DNA of 64,000 bases from contig NW_020170530.1 of assembly GCF_000524195.1 (NCBI RefSeq), positions 7,385 through 71,384 on the forward strand. Reading direction: 5' to 3'. This stretch comes from Echinococcus granulosus (Eukaryota; Platyhelminthes; Cestoda; Cyclophyllidea; Taeniidae). Both the position numbers and the translations under genes were made by a program. Positions within the stretch are counted from its first letter, which is position 1. Every line of letters starts with the position of its first letter. Positions 26,501 through 35,800 of this stretch are shown here, piece after piece. Under the pieces are notes generated by a model. It made no database searches and had not been told where the DNA came from. It saw nothing but the letters and a program-made list of their open reading frames with translations.

Positions 26501-27082
26501 CACCACGAGGCCGCGGCATCCAGGTCGGTTGCGAGTGAGTACTTGACCGGCGTGGCGATTACGACGTCGATTTTGCCAAGGCAGTCGAGATCCCATTCGG
26601 TTGAGTGTGTGTACCCATGATCCCACACACTTGCCTGGTGACATAGTGCAGTCTCTTGTAGTCTAAAGTGATGGAGGGGAAGTTAATATGAAAAATGACG
26701 TTTTAAATATAGTCAGGAGGGAGTCAGTCGAATCGAAATAGTTTTCAAGTCACGAGCTTACATATTTTCCGTCCGAAGGGTCCATCATCGGTGGTTCAGT
26801 AGGTGTTAGCCAAAATAGAAAGTCATCAAAGGTTACCAGAGGCAACTCATTCTTCAGAGTTACCAGATATTCCTTCTCCGGCTCAAACCATGCGCCAACT
26901 CTGGCTCCATCATAAGATCTTCTAACGCTAATCTCAAACCCGTCATCGTTGTTGGCAGAGTTTCGAAGTGCTCTCGAGGGTCCCCGTGCAAATCGGTAGC
27001 AGTGCTCCGGCAGTACGAATTCCCCAAAGACCTGCCAAAGCGCACCCAAGAGAACAGTGAAAACGACTTTCGGACAAACCAT
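23523..27082 (-). CDS. SPON1: F-spondin (spondin-1 type): reeler, spondin-N, TSP1 and Kunitz domains
   Basis: Secreted extracellular-matrix protein; the family guides axons and binds matrix. Seven exons in transcript order: 26762-27082, 26347-26662, 25244-26250, 24864-25127, 24476-24792, 24094-24375 and 23523-23946. All phases agree, giving 976 aa. A signal peptide (about 1-20) is followed by a reeler region to about 200, which includes a match to the conserved RIxxxW...GCV block. The spondin-N domain spans about 270-470 (CCSCGTATYRLTF, GPSPDWCTGISG, HPWDAG). TSP1 repeats start near 592, 651 and 921. Kunitz 1 is 722-773 and Kunitz 2 about 816-870. Vertebrate F-spondin has six TSP1 repeats and no Kunitz domain; invertebrate forms with Kunitz domains are known. 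The exon 3 donor (CAG|GTTAAC) is the weakest junction. Confidence 0.92.
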
Positions 27083-27579
27083 TGAGCTGTGGAATGACCG
27101 ACAATGTGGGCCGTTACATCAACAAAAAGCTCTCAGTGTGATTAAGCCTTCATGTGTTTATATGAAGTTGCCAATCCCTGAGAAATCTTGTTTAAATGAA
27201 TTCGTGGGAAGGCTGTGACCTTAGAAAAACTGTGGTAAGTGGATAGGGTAAGACCAATGAAATTGCCCTTTTTAATGGACGACTTTTGATTTGCTTCTTA
27301 GCCTAACTTAGGCCATTATTGCAACCGAAAGAGATGACCTAATAGATATGATTCACTTTTCTGGAGGCCTGATAAATCCGTTACGCATTATATTTGGGTA
27401 CTTATACACCGACCCTTAACCAGTACGTCAGAAATCGTCAGTTGCTCATAATATGTCTTTTAACTATGAGGTTAATGCTTAGCATTCAGCATAAGAAATC
27501 AAAATATTTGTCTTTTTCGATCGGCTTAGCTTTCCACAGCTTCTCTAGACTTCCTTTAAGCCGAAAGAAGATATAATAC

Positions 27580-27760
27580 GCAGGCAGTTTATGCACTGCC
27601 GACGTACTGTAGGGGCTTGGAGGCTACCGGCATGGCTAGGAGACCAGTTCGCCTGGCGGCGGTACAACGGCGGAGCTCCTACACGGCCCGTTAACAAATC
27701 AAGCGTTAAACAAACAGTGAAAGTACTGCAGGTTAACACAACCTCTTACGCAGCTTTCAA
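27580..27760 (-). repeat. LTR-like dispersed repeat, minus orientation
   Basis: ATGCACTGCCGACGTACTGT, then GGGGCTTGGAGGCTACCGGC and GCGGTACAACGGCGGAGCTC, is the reverse complement of the TRIM-like LTR core. The CACGGCCCGTTAA continuation resembles the copies near 16.07 and 28.44 kb. The frames across it are not genes. Confidence 0.5.
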
Positions 27761-28334
27761 CTTGCCTGCTTTATTCTATTTGCTTCCTTCTTGGGCCTGC
27801 TTCATGCCATCTTGAAAATGTCTAAATCGATGGAAAGGAAACTTGTTTTTGTTGATCCCATCCCTAGTAAACACTTCGCTTGTTTTTTTGGGTTTATCAG
27901 TGCCACTAGGACTTCGCCGTGAAACACTTGATAGACTTGACATGTTAGTTTTGAAACAATTTCCAATATCTAGGATCTACTTACTAGTTGTAATTTGACC
28001 GTAATTTGGATGAAACCAAATGCTAAATCATCTGTATTAAAATAGACGAAAGGGGGAGAAACTAGAATGAATGCGAAGCGTATCGATACGTAATCTGGGA
28101 AAATGAAGACGGACATTTGCTTTGGGCATTTAACTTTTTGACTGTATCTAATTGGCGACTTGACTGTCCCGTGGAGATAGTCTACTACTTTGTACACTGG
28201 GTTTACTTAAGATAAAATCTTTAGCAAGAGTAGTCTTTAGAAAGCAGATTCTCTTAATACTGCCTAAATCACTTAAAGAGTGTTGCATCTGTAGCACGGC
28301 GAGATATCCCGAAAAACGACGGGAGGCATATTAC

Positions 28335-28490
28335 TCGAAACGATTAAGTACTACCGACGCATGGAAGGGCTTAAGGACTACCGGCACAGTTTGGAGGCCG
28401 GGCCATTCAGAAAAGGTACAGTGTTGGAACCCCAAGTGGCCTGTTAATGAAACGGAGAGTTGTATAAATATTTAAGGTATAACACACTAA
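28335..28490 (-). repeat. LTR-like dispersed repeat, minus orientation
   Basis: CTACCGACGCATGGAAGGGC, then GGACTACCGGCACAG and GTGGCCTGTTAATGAAAC, follows the order of the copy at 27.58 kb. The two lie about 760 bases apart in the same orientation, but the DNA between them does not match the element's interior. Confidence 0.4.
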
Positions 28491-28553
28491 TCAACTTGCG
28501 ACTAAGTTCGGTATGGGCTCGAAATTTCAAAGAATTTTTGAAATTTTTTGAAT

Positions 28554-28770
28554 CCAACCTGTGGTGCTGAAGAGCAGCATTGTCACTCCATTGTAGGTCA
28601 TGCCGTAGTCTTAACCAGTCTGTAGCGAAATGAAGGACAAGCGATACCCTGAAACTCTTTAAAGGTCATGCTGAACGTGGCCAAAGTCAACAGCCCTTAG
28701 GGTGGTAACCTCATTTGATCCTTCCATTGCTTACTACTGACAGGTTCCCAATCTTAGCCTGTGTGATTTA
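28554..28770 (+). repeat. direct repeat B, copy 1
   Basis: It begins CCAACCTGTGGTGCTGAAGA and includes GCATTGTCACTCCATTGTAG and GGTCATGCTGAACG, ending AGCCTGTGTGATTTAGA. A second, equally ordered copy lies at 29333-29570. No coding content was seen. Confidence 0.7.
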
Positions 28771-28929
28771 GACATGTCGCAAAGGTCTCTAGTACAGACT
28801 TAGGGATATTGTCTTGGCTTTTATCTAAGATAAACTGAGTCTGATGGCTCATGCCCCCTTTCACCTGCGATAAGTAATATGTATCAAGTATTCTTACTGA
28901 CATGTAGTGCTTCATTAGTTTGTTCAACT

Positions 28930-29325
28930 CTGCCCTCTATTTCGGGGACCATTAAGCCTCCGCAGATTGTACTTCCGTTAGGTGGCATGGCCTCCGGTCC
29001 ATGCTAGCAGCCTCTCAGCCGTTCTGTGCGTCTATACTCCATTCTAGTGTTATGACTTCTAACGATTTAAGGAAAGAGTGGGGGCGATCCATTGGTGACA
29101 GCGGCAGGCCAATCCGATCCAACCTCGGCATCCACCTTGGTTTCATGTTTTGCAGGAATGCTATTAGTAATTGAGGCTATGTCAGTTTTGAACCATCTGG
29201 AGAAGTTCGCCGCGGAGTTGTCCACGGTTCCTACTCGAAGACGCCAATGGAGTGAAAGTCAATTCGCTATGGTCTTGAAATCTGAAGGAATTGTCACAGA
29301 AAGTGTACTGCTCTAGTTTCGCAGG
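28930..29325 (+). mobile_element. TRIM-like element, LTR plus start of interior
   Basis: The LTR core TAGGTGGCATGGCCTCCGGT lies near 28981, with CAGCCTCTCAGCCGTTCTGT following. The interior starts near 29092 (GTGACAGCGGCAGGCCAATC, at the primer-site position). At 29145-29225 it carries GCAGGAATGCTATTAGTAAT and TCTGGAGAAGTTCGCCGCGG, both matching other copies. It is cut off by direct repeat B. Confidence 0.55.
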
Positions 29326-29332
29326 ATAGCTT

Positions 29333-29570
29333 CAACCTGTAATGCTGAAGAGCGGCATTGTCACTCCATTGTAGGCTTTGCCGCTGTCTTAATTGATTTA
29401 TGGTGAATCTAAGCGCACCCTCCCTTCGGACCAACTGACAAGTGACATGCTTAAACCTGTTTTAGGGGTCATGCTAAACGCAAACAAATCCAACAGACCT
29501 TAGGATGGTAACTTTATTCTGTCCTCCCACTGCTTACAACCAACAAGTCCGCAAACTTAGTCTGTGTGAT
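29333..29570 (+). repeat. direct repeat B, copy 2
   Basis: It begins CAACCTGTAATGCTGAAGAG and contains GGCATTGTCACTCCATTGTA, GGGGTCATGCTAAACGC and AGTCTGTGTGATTCTA. It is collinear with copy 1, with an extra 20 or so bases in the middle. Confidence 0.7.
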
Positions 29571-29593
29571 TCTAAAGCATCCGGACGCTGTAC

Positions 29594-30110
29594 TGGTGGC
29601 AGTGGAAATCGAACCCAATCCTTAAGGACAGGTACCATTATTTCTATTGCTGACACAAAATTTTAATGTGACAGAAGAAGGGCATCTACCACTGATGAGA
29701 AGAATCTATGTCGAACTCTAGCGGAAGGGTTGAATATAGTGTCTACCCTTCGTAACCACTTTAGTCCTGTGTTCCGCAGGATCTCTATTAACAACTGAAC
29801 AGACACTAACCTTGAGCTATCTGACAAAGTTGGCCACAGAAATGTCTACAATACCCTATAAAAATACAACTTAAGTTAGCAGACTATATCTCTTCTGGCT
29901 CTCTACTTGCTGAATAGAATCCATACAGAGAGATACGGCTGGACAGCACTGAAGTAATAGCAAAGTGGCCAGTGTTCTTACTACTAGCTGTGGGAATACT
30001 CAATGGCCTAGTTGAAGGGCATCGTTCATTCTCCAGCAGTACGAGGACAGCACACTCCTCCCTTCCCCAATCACAAGTACCATTCAGGAGGAAACTTTAG
30101 ACCCGGTATA
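29594..30110 (+). mobile_element. TRIM-like element interior, no LTR seen
   Basis: It starts at a primer-site-like TGGTGGCAG (29594) followed by AAATCGAACCCAATCC. The interior order matches the other copies: TTTAGTCCTGTGTTCCGCAG, a TCTATTAACAACTGAACAG block, ACAGAGAGATACGGCTGGAC and CCTTCCCCAATCAC. There is no long ORF. Direct repeat B abuts its left end. Confidence 0.55.
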
Positions 30111-30432
30111 ATTACTATGCCGCAGCAGTGGCAGTAAACTGTTCTCGTCACTTTTGCGGTCCTTTCAAGAGGCACTTTGAACAACATTAGACGTTTATCG
30201 CACTTGTACCCCTTCCTTACTTATACATTAATGGGGAAATTGTTAAGTGGCAACTTTTCTAAGGCGCCATTCTTTCATTCAAGCGTGTATAAGCGCAGCA
30301 GGATCTTTGGCAAAGCAGACCATGAGTGGTTTGGGCGAGGTAGCTAAGACCGTCGTGATATTGATCCCGCCCTCGAACAACCGACCACGTGGGTCCACGC
30401 TACTGGAAGCCGTCTGAGCCGAAGAAACTGAA

Positions 30433-32355
30433 ATGCCGAGTAAGGGCACTTCTAAAAAGGGATCAAAGGGTGGAACAAAGTCGAAGGGCTCCAAGGTTTC
30501 CGGAAAGGAAAAGGGATCCAAAGGCTCGAAAGGAAAAGAAAAATCTTCTCTTTCACCAGAAGAATTGGAGAAACTCATTTTTGGTAGGAAACTCTATGAA
30601 GATGTGGATGCGGTGTTCACTAAAAGGTCAAAAAATATAGCCCTCTTTTGTCAAAAGATTCATATTTATGAGGTGTGGAACCGTCTGCCAGAAATATTTG
30701 CTGACATGAACCCACAGGGTGACAGTGGCAGCAAAAGTGGTACATCCAAGGCTTCGAAAAAATCCAAGGGTTCAAAAGGGTCCAAAGAATCAAAGGCGAA
30801 AGCTTCAAAAAAATCCAAGGAGAAGAAGACTACAAAGGGTGGAAAGAACAGTGGCGGCAAATCAAAGGGATCAAAAGGCTCAAACAAAGATGATAAACAA
30901 CCTAAAGAAAAGTCGTACGATGACCCGATTGTAGTAGAGGATAGGCCAGACATGTTGGAGTACGAAAGGGCCATCCTTGTTGGTGCTGTAGCTTTCCCTT
31001 GCTGTTTATGTCAAAATGGTGAAAAGATATTTGTCGAAGTGTTTGCCGACTTTGTCTACTGTGATTATGCCAAAGTACCGCCTTTTCCAGCCTCGGTAAG
31101 GTGCAAGACACGTTGCTACAAAGATGTCTACTACATCTACCCACTTAACCTCAATCGCATGCCACCCCACCTCACTTTTACACAAAATATGGTGACTAAA
31201 ATTCAAGAAGAATTTCCTATGGGATGGTATATTTCCCCATTTGTCTTTGATCTTACAGGAAAACCCGATTCTGTATTACTTACACGCCCCTATTACATGG
31301 AACAGGACACGGGTCTGTTTTGGACTGTACGAGCGTTTTCTGGAATGACGGAGTTCTGCATACCACTACCCGAAAATGAAGTATCCATGGGTTTTTACAA
31401 GTTCACCATCGTCCCAGTTGCAAAACCTTCAGTTCAAAGACCTTCCATCAGCCTTGATTATAATCGGTGGTCATGCCTGGAAGATCAAGGCACTTTGAAA
31501 CTATCAGCAACCCTAAGTAAAGACGTCTACTACCAAGGTGAGGAGATCGATGTCACCGTCTCCATTTCCAATGATTCTGCTCGGCACACAGTGGTAGCTT
31601 TGACGGTGTGCGTGGAGCAAACTTACAAATTCCATTCGGAGATACCACACGATAACAGCATACCCTTGGCAATGACTTTTATAAAGGCTGGAGAGATGGG
31701 ATTACCCGTGGGACCGAAAAACAAGGGTTGGTTAAATACCTTTAATCTCCGTCCCGTCTACGACCCAACAAAGTACAACCTTGTGATGGATGGAAGAATG
31801 TCACGAGATCAGAAAATATTCCTCGCTGAGAGCACAGTTATTGTGCGACAGGATTGGGTCAAAGTAGAAGAGCAGCCACCAGTTGCTGAAGGGGATAAGA
31901 CAAAGTCAAAAAAAGAAAGCAAAGGAAGCAAGGGTAGCAAAGGTAGTAAAGGGAAGGGAAAAGACGGTAAGGCGTCAAAGTCGTCCAAGAAGTCAAAAAA
32001 GTCGGACAGTAAGGGTGAGGGGAGTAAGATGGGTAAGTCGAAGGGAGGCAAAGCCTCGAAGGCACCAGGAAAATCAAAGAATGTCGATCAAACTCCCGCA
32101 GAAGTTGAGGAAAAACCGCAGAATAAGGAGCAGGAATGTAAAGCGCCTCAGTACGTGCAGCAGAATTTGGTGGCAGATCGACAAGAGTGTCGAATAATTG
32201 ACGTCTCCTATCAAGTGGTAGTGCGGTTGACCTTAGGAAATGAGGGGGGCCAACCGATGGTGAGATTGCCCTTCGTGTTGACACGGAACTCGCGCTACAT
32301 TGATCGACTGCCTTTGAGAATGCCACCGGTATTTGCGAAGGTGGCTATACGCTAA
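30433..32355 (+). CDS. divergent intronless arrestin with Lys/Ser/Gly-rich tracts
   Basis: A single 640-codon ATG-started frame with AATAAA 93 bases after the stop. Arrestins bind activated receptors and scaffold trafficking. Arrestin-like segments, in order: an N-terminal strand block 58-95; ILVGAVAF...GEKIFVEVFADF at 181-207, matching the arrestin second block; LTFTQNMVTKIQEEFP at 247-262 and a DTGLFWTVRAF strand at 292-302; the C-domain strand VYYQGEEIDVTVSISN at 365-380; a gate-loop-like VMDGRMSRDQKIFLAEST at 451-468; and IIDVSYQVVVRLTL plus RLPFVLT at 588-617. Three low-complexity tracts of repeated KGSK/KSK units interrupt it at 4-38, 99-160 and 488-550. No clathrin or AP2 motif was recognised at the C-terminus. 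The family call rests on motif order; identity is low. Confidence 0.7.
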   Translation: MPSKGTSKKGSKGGTKSKGSKVSGKEKGSKGSKGKEKSSLSPEELEKLIFGRKLYEDVDAVFTKRSKNIALFCQKIHIYEVWNRLPEIFADMNPQGDSGSKSGTSKASKKSKGSKGSKESKAKASKKSKEKKTTKGGKNSGGKSKGSKGSNKDDKQPKEKSYDDPIVVEDRPDMLEYERAILVGAVAFPCCLCQNGEKIFVEVFADFVYCDYAKVPPFPASVRCKTRCYKDVYYIYPLNLNRMPPHLTFTQNMVTKIQEEFPMGWYISPFVFDLTGKPDSVLLTRPYYMEQDTGLFWTVRAFSGMTEFCIPLPENEVSMGFYKFTIVPVAKPSVQRPSISLDYNRWSCLEDQGTLKLSATLSKDVYYQGEEIDVTVSISNDSARHTVVALTVCVEQTYKFHSEIPHDNSIPLAMTFIKAGEMGLPVGPKNKGWLNTFNLRPVYDPTKYNLVMDGRMSRDQKIFLAESTVIVRQDWVKVEEQPPVAEGDKTKSKKESKGSKGSKGSKGKGKDGKASKSSKKSKKSDSKGEGSKMGKSKGGKASKAPGKSKNVDQTPAEVEEKPQNKEQECKAPQYVQQNLVADRQECRIIDVSYQVVVRLTLGNEGGQPMVRLPFVLTRNSRYIDRLPLRMPPVFAKVAIR

Positions 32356-32447
32356 TTTCGCCTTGGGCATCTATGCGTGTGTGTATGTGTGTGTGTTCCT
32401 CACGGCATCACGCCCACGAGGTGCCCCGATGTGTTGACGTTGGTTGA

Positions 32448-32453
32448 AATAAA
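32448..32453 (+). other. polyadenylation signal of the arrestin-like gene
   Basis: AATAAA, 93 bases after the stop codon and downstream of a short GT-rich run (GTGTGTGTATGTGTGTGTGT). Confidence 0.7.
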
Positions 32454-33544
32454 AACATTATAATGCCCCACTTGGAAAATTAAAAATTGTTCCATTCAAC
32501 TGTGAAGTAAGGTTGGAACTGAAGCACTCATCCAAATGGCTACCTATCTTTTCAGCTGGATGCTTTTCAACACGAAGCTGGAGATCGTCTTGCCTCAGGT
32601 ATCAGTCAGTAAGGAGGTATGTTGAAGCCTTTTTGTCATTGGTGCCAAACCAATCACACGAAGGCTGTGCTAAAACACCTGAGCATCAAGAGAACAATGA
32701 CGAAAAACAAACGGTTACAATAACTGCAGTTGCTGGGCTAGATAGATCATCTGGTCAATGAAATTAGTCGTAATTTTTTTCTTATTTCTTCCTAGCTTGG
32801 TGACAATGTTCCCTAAGGAAGAAAAGGGTCAGCTTTCCCACTAGGGCTAGTGTATTTGAGGATAACTTATGAAAAGGAGTAAGAACTAGGCATTCATTTG
32901 TATCTATCGCTTGTCAACCCCACTGAAATCGCTCCTTTAAGGGTGAGAAGCTCCTCCTTTGATTCAAGTTTTCCATATGAGTAGTCTCACATCCTCGCAC
33001 ATCACCAGCCAGAACGTCTGAGATTTATCTTTTGTGTGCTCCAAGTTTCCCCTTCAAGGTTCTCTGGCAAGGGTCACGATCATTACGTGTCTGAAGGAGC
33101 TGTTGCCAAATGGAGACCAGCTGTGCACCGGAAGCCACTGATTGGTTGGTGGTTAAGGAATTTTTCGAGCTCGACCTGTAAATGACCCAAGGGGCAACTT
33201 CTAAATGAGAAGCTACCAGAGCACGCCAATCACGTGTTTGCGCTGACACCGTTGACCTCGGAGTTGGAATAGAACTTCAACTCCCTATAAGCTTAATTCC
33301 CTGTACTATTTTTTTATCATTATTTAATTTAAGGCTTTCTCCTCAAAGAGTGTGATAATAGAGGTTGAGAAGAGGAATCCTGAGATCATTATTGCAATAT
33401 CATTCTCCAACACAATGCAACCTTATAATCTAAATTTTTTATATTCTGACTTCACATTAAGATGGTTAGTCGATTCATGAGTATCCACCTGTGAGTCTGA
33501 AATGCGTTAATTGTTTTTTAACTTTCGATAATGGGTGACGGAGC

Positions 33545-34245
33545 ATTTAGGGCCTCCGCCATTGTGCATCCGCCGAACGGACTGGCTTTCCGGCCATACC
33601 AATAGCCCGAAGTCCTACCATACGTCGATAATGCACATTAAACCAGAGTATTGTGTCTTCTTCCGTCCTCAGGAAATTCTCGGGGCCGTAAATTGGTAGC
33701 AGCAGAAAGCGAACCCAACCCCAAGGGACGTGTACCATGATTTCGACTGATGGATGATAGATCTTATTGCGTCGGAATTAGTCCACATGCTTCGGATCGG
33801 ATTCCTGGCGGGAGGTCCCAAAATGACGGCTACCTTTGGCAATTGCTCCAGTTCCGTGTTCTATTAACAACTAGACGTAACCGTAAACCATCTGGAGATG
33901 TTCGTTACGAAGCTGTCTATCAAACATGCTTGAAGATGTCAAATAAATGAACACGCGAAACCTCATCCACCTCTCTACTGGCTGGATGGAGCCCAGATAA
34001 ATATGGCCAAGTCGTACTGAAGTGAGATCAAGGTGGTGAGGAGAAACAATCGAGCAATTCTCGGTTTCGTTAACTGGCTGATTAGGGGCTCCGCAATTCC
34101 ATCTCTGCCATTCATGCTGGCCTCTGGGCCATGCTAGTATCCTCAGGACCTACTGTACAACAAAATTGCACGTTCTACTAAGGCATTATACACTCTTCTG
34201 TCTTCAGGGAAGTCTCGGGGCGCCACAAGGCTAGTTCTGTCGAAT
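33545..34245 (+). mobile_element. TRIM-like element with two LTRs and a shortened interior
   Basis: The 5' LTR is about 33548-33693 (GGCCTCCGCCATTGTGCATC core, CCTCAGGAAATTCTCGGGGC end). At 33694 comes TGGTAGCAG, which fits a primer-binding site for initiator-Met tRNA. The interior carries ACCTTTGGCAATTGCTCCAG and ATGTTCGTTACGAAGCTGTC. The 3' LTR is about 34085-34243 (GGGGCTCCGCAATTCCATCT core, TCTTCAGGGAAGTCTCGGGG end). The last third of the usual interior, with the polypurine tract, is missing. Confidence 0.65.
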
Positions 34246-34374
34246 AATTTTATTAGATTTTTGATCCATTTGTTTTATGTCATCAACTACTACAGATTTT
34301 TCTTTTGCGTGTTGATGAACAGCAGTGAAAACATTTCAAAACTGACGCTATTATAAGTCTTTGTTTCACTATGC

Positions 34375-34530
34375 GGTTGGTTGGGCTCGCAATTAAACCT
34401 CCATGAACTGTATTTATGCTCGCAGTCATGGTCTCCTCCAGACCATGTCAATGGCCTCTCAGCCATCCAGCACGTCAGTAATAGTCTCTGCCATAGAAAT
34501 GACTTTTCATAACTTCTGGAAAGTATCTAG
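34375..34530 (+). mobile_element. solo TRIM-like LTR
   Basis: The LTR core CATGGTCTCCTCCAGACCAT, then GTCAATGGCCTCTCAGCCAT, with no interior following it. Confidence 0.45.
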
Positions 34531-34849
34531 GGCCTAACATATTTCAAAAAGGTTTGTGTTTAGCTACTAAAATTGTAATAGAACAGCTAGGCAATTTGAA
34601 GCTCGAAGCGTGAAGTAAGCCATAATGTAGCATTTCGCAGACTTCGCCTCCTATTTTAACTCAATCGTTTATGGGATCCCCCTTGAATGTGTGAGACATT
34701 GAATCATCGTAATGCAATTATTTGCGGCAAACAGGTCAAAATAACTAAAATAACGCCGAAATAGGTTTCTTTGTTTGGTTATTGGGTGAATTTCTACAAT
34801 CAGGATACAAATTGCAATGCTTTCCTTGTTTAGTTCTCGCTTTTGGTAG

Positions 34850-34995
34850 CGGGCCACATAGGGCTCCGCCTGGCTGCATGGTCTCCGGGACATACCCGTA
34901 ATCCTTAAGCCCAGCTGTACGTCGACAATACATATTCCACTAGAGTACTTTTTCCTCTTTTATCTTCAGAGAAGTCACGGAGAGCCACACGAATG
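34850..34995 (+). mobile_element. solo TRIM-like LTR
   Basis: The LTR core CACATAGGGCTCCGCCTGGC, then CATGGTCTCCGGGACATACC and CAGCTGTACGTCGACAATAC. It ends TTTTATCTTCAGAGAAGTCA. No interior follows. Confidence 0.55.
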
Positions 34996-35800
34996 ATATC
35001 TAGATTATTTATTTTGGCAATGCACACCTCACTCTCCCTCCCTTACGGTTCACTCAACGCAGCTCAGCATAAAGTGGTTGTCCAGAAGCAAGGGTGATTA
35101 TGCCATTTAGCACAACCGTGACACTGACAATAATTGTCGTATTCCCAAAAGATGCGGCTTACGCAAACAGCAAAATCATTGGCTCCCGTCAAGGTCATTT
35201 CCGCTTTAATAATGCGCACGTACCCCTTCTTCGCAATGGTTACTTGAAATGAAATGGTAACAATGATGCTGCGTGTTGGTACTTCGGGATCATGCACTAA
35301 TCTACAATAGTGGAACGCTTATTTTCCTGTGAATACGGTTCCATCTCATTATGAACCCATAATCTCAGGGGCATCCCTTTTCACCAATCGACTATAAATG
35401 AGCTCAGCAATCGAAGGTGTCCGGCACTTGCCCATTAAATTGGAGGATGAAAGTCCATATTAGTAAACAAACGCTTCCACAACACAGCACCGAACTGCGC
35501 ACAGCGCCACAAAGCTTTTAGACCAGAGCTGCACCTGAAAGAAATAACCCCAATTGACCAAACTACTGACACGCATTCCAGACGTCAAACTAACACCAGG
35601 TTATGAGAAACACCTCTGGCGCATCTTAATTCGGGTTCACCAATCCCGATTGGAGAGCACATTTCTTCACTAGTAGATCAGCTCTATTCGGGGCAGAAAG
35701 TAAAGCATGAGATTCAAACACATCACTTCCTCAGCAGTGACTACAGCAAATCAATTATATAATGAGACTGTGAAGCAGGACGAAAAGACTGGGTGACAGA

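Larger units (their letters stand above)
32454..35800. other. intergenic, mainly retroelement remnants
   Basis: Spacer between the arrestin-like gene and INTS12. From 33.5 to 35.0 kb it is dominated by TRIM-like LTRs. A possible short two-exon minus-strand gene lies at 35.1-35.4 kb (see findings). The rest shows nothing interpretable. Confidence 0.5.

Noticed and set aside
29092..29316. 74-codon plus-strand frame
   Set aside because: It opens with GTG and lies wholly inside a TRIM-like repeat; other copies of the repeat do not keep the frame.
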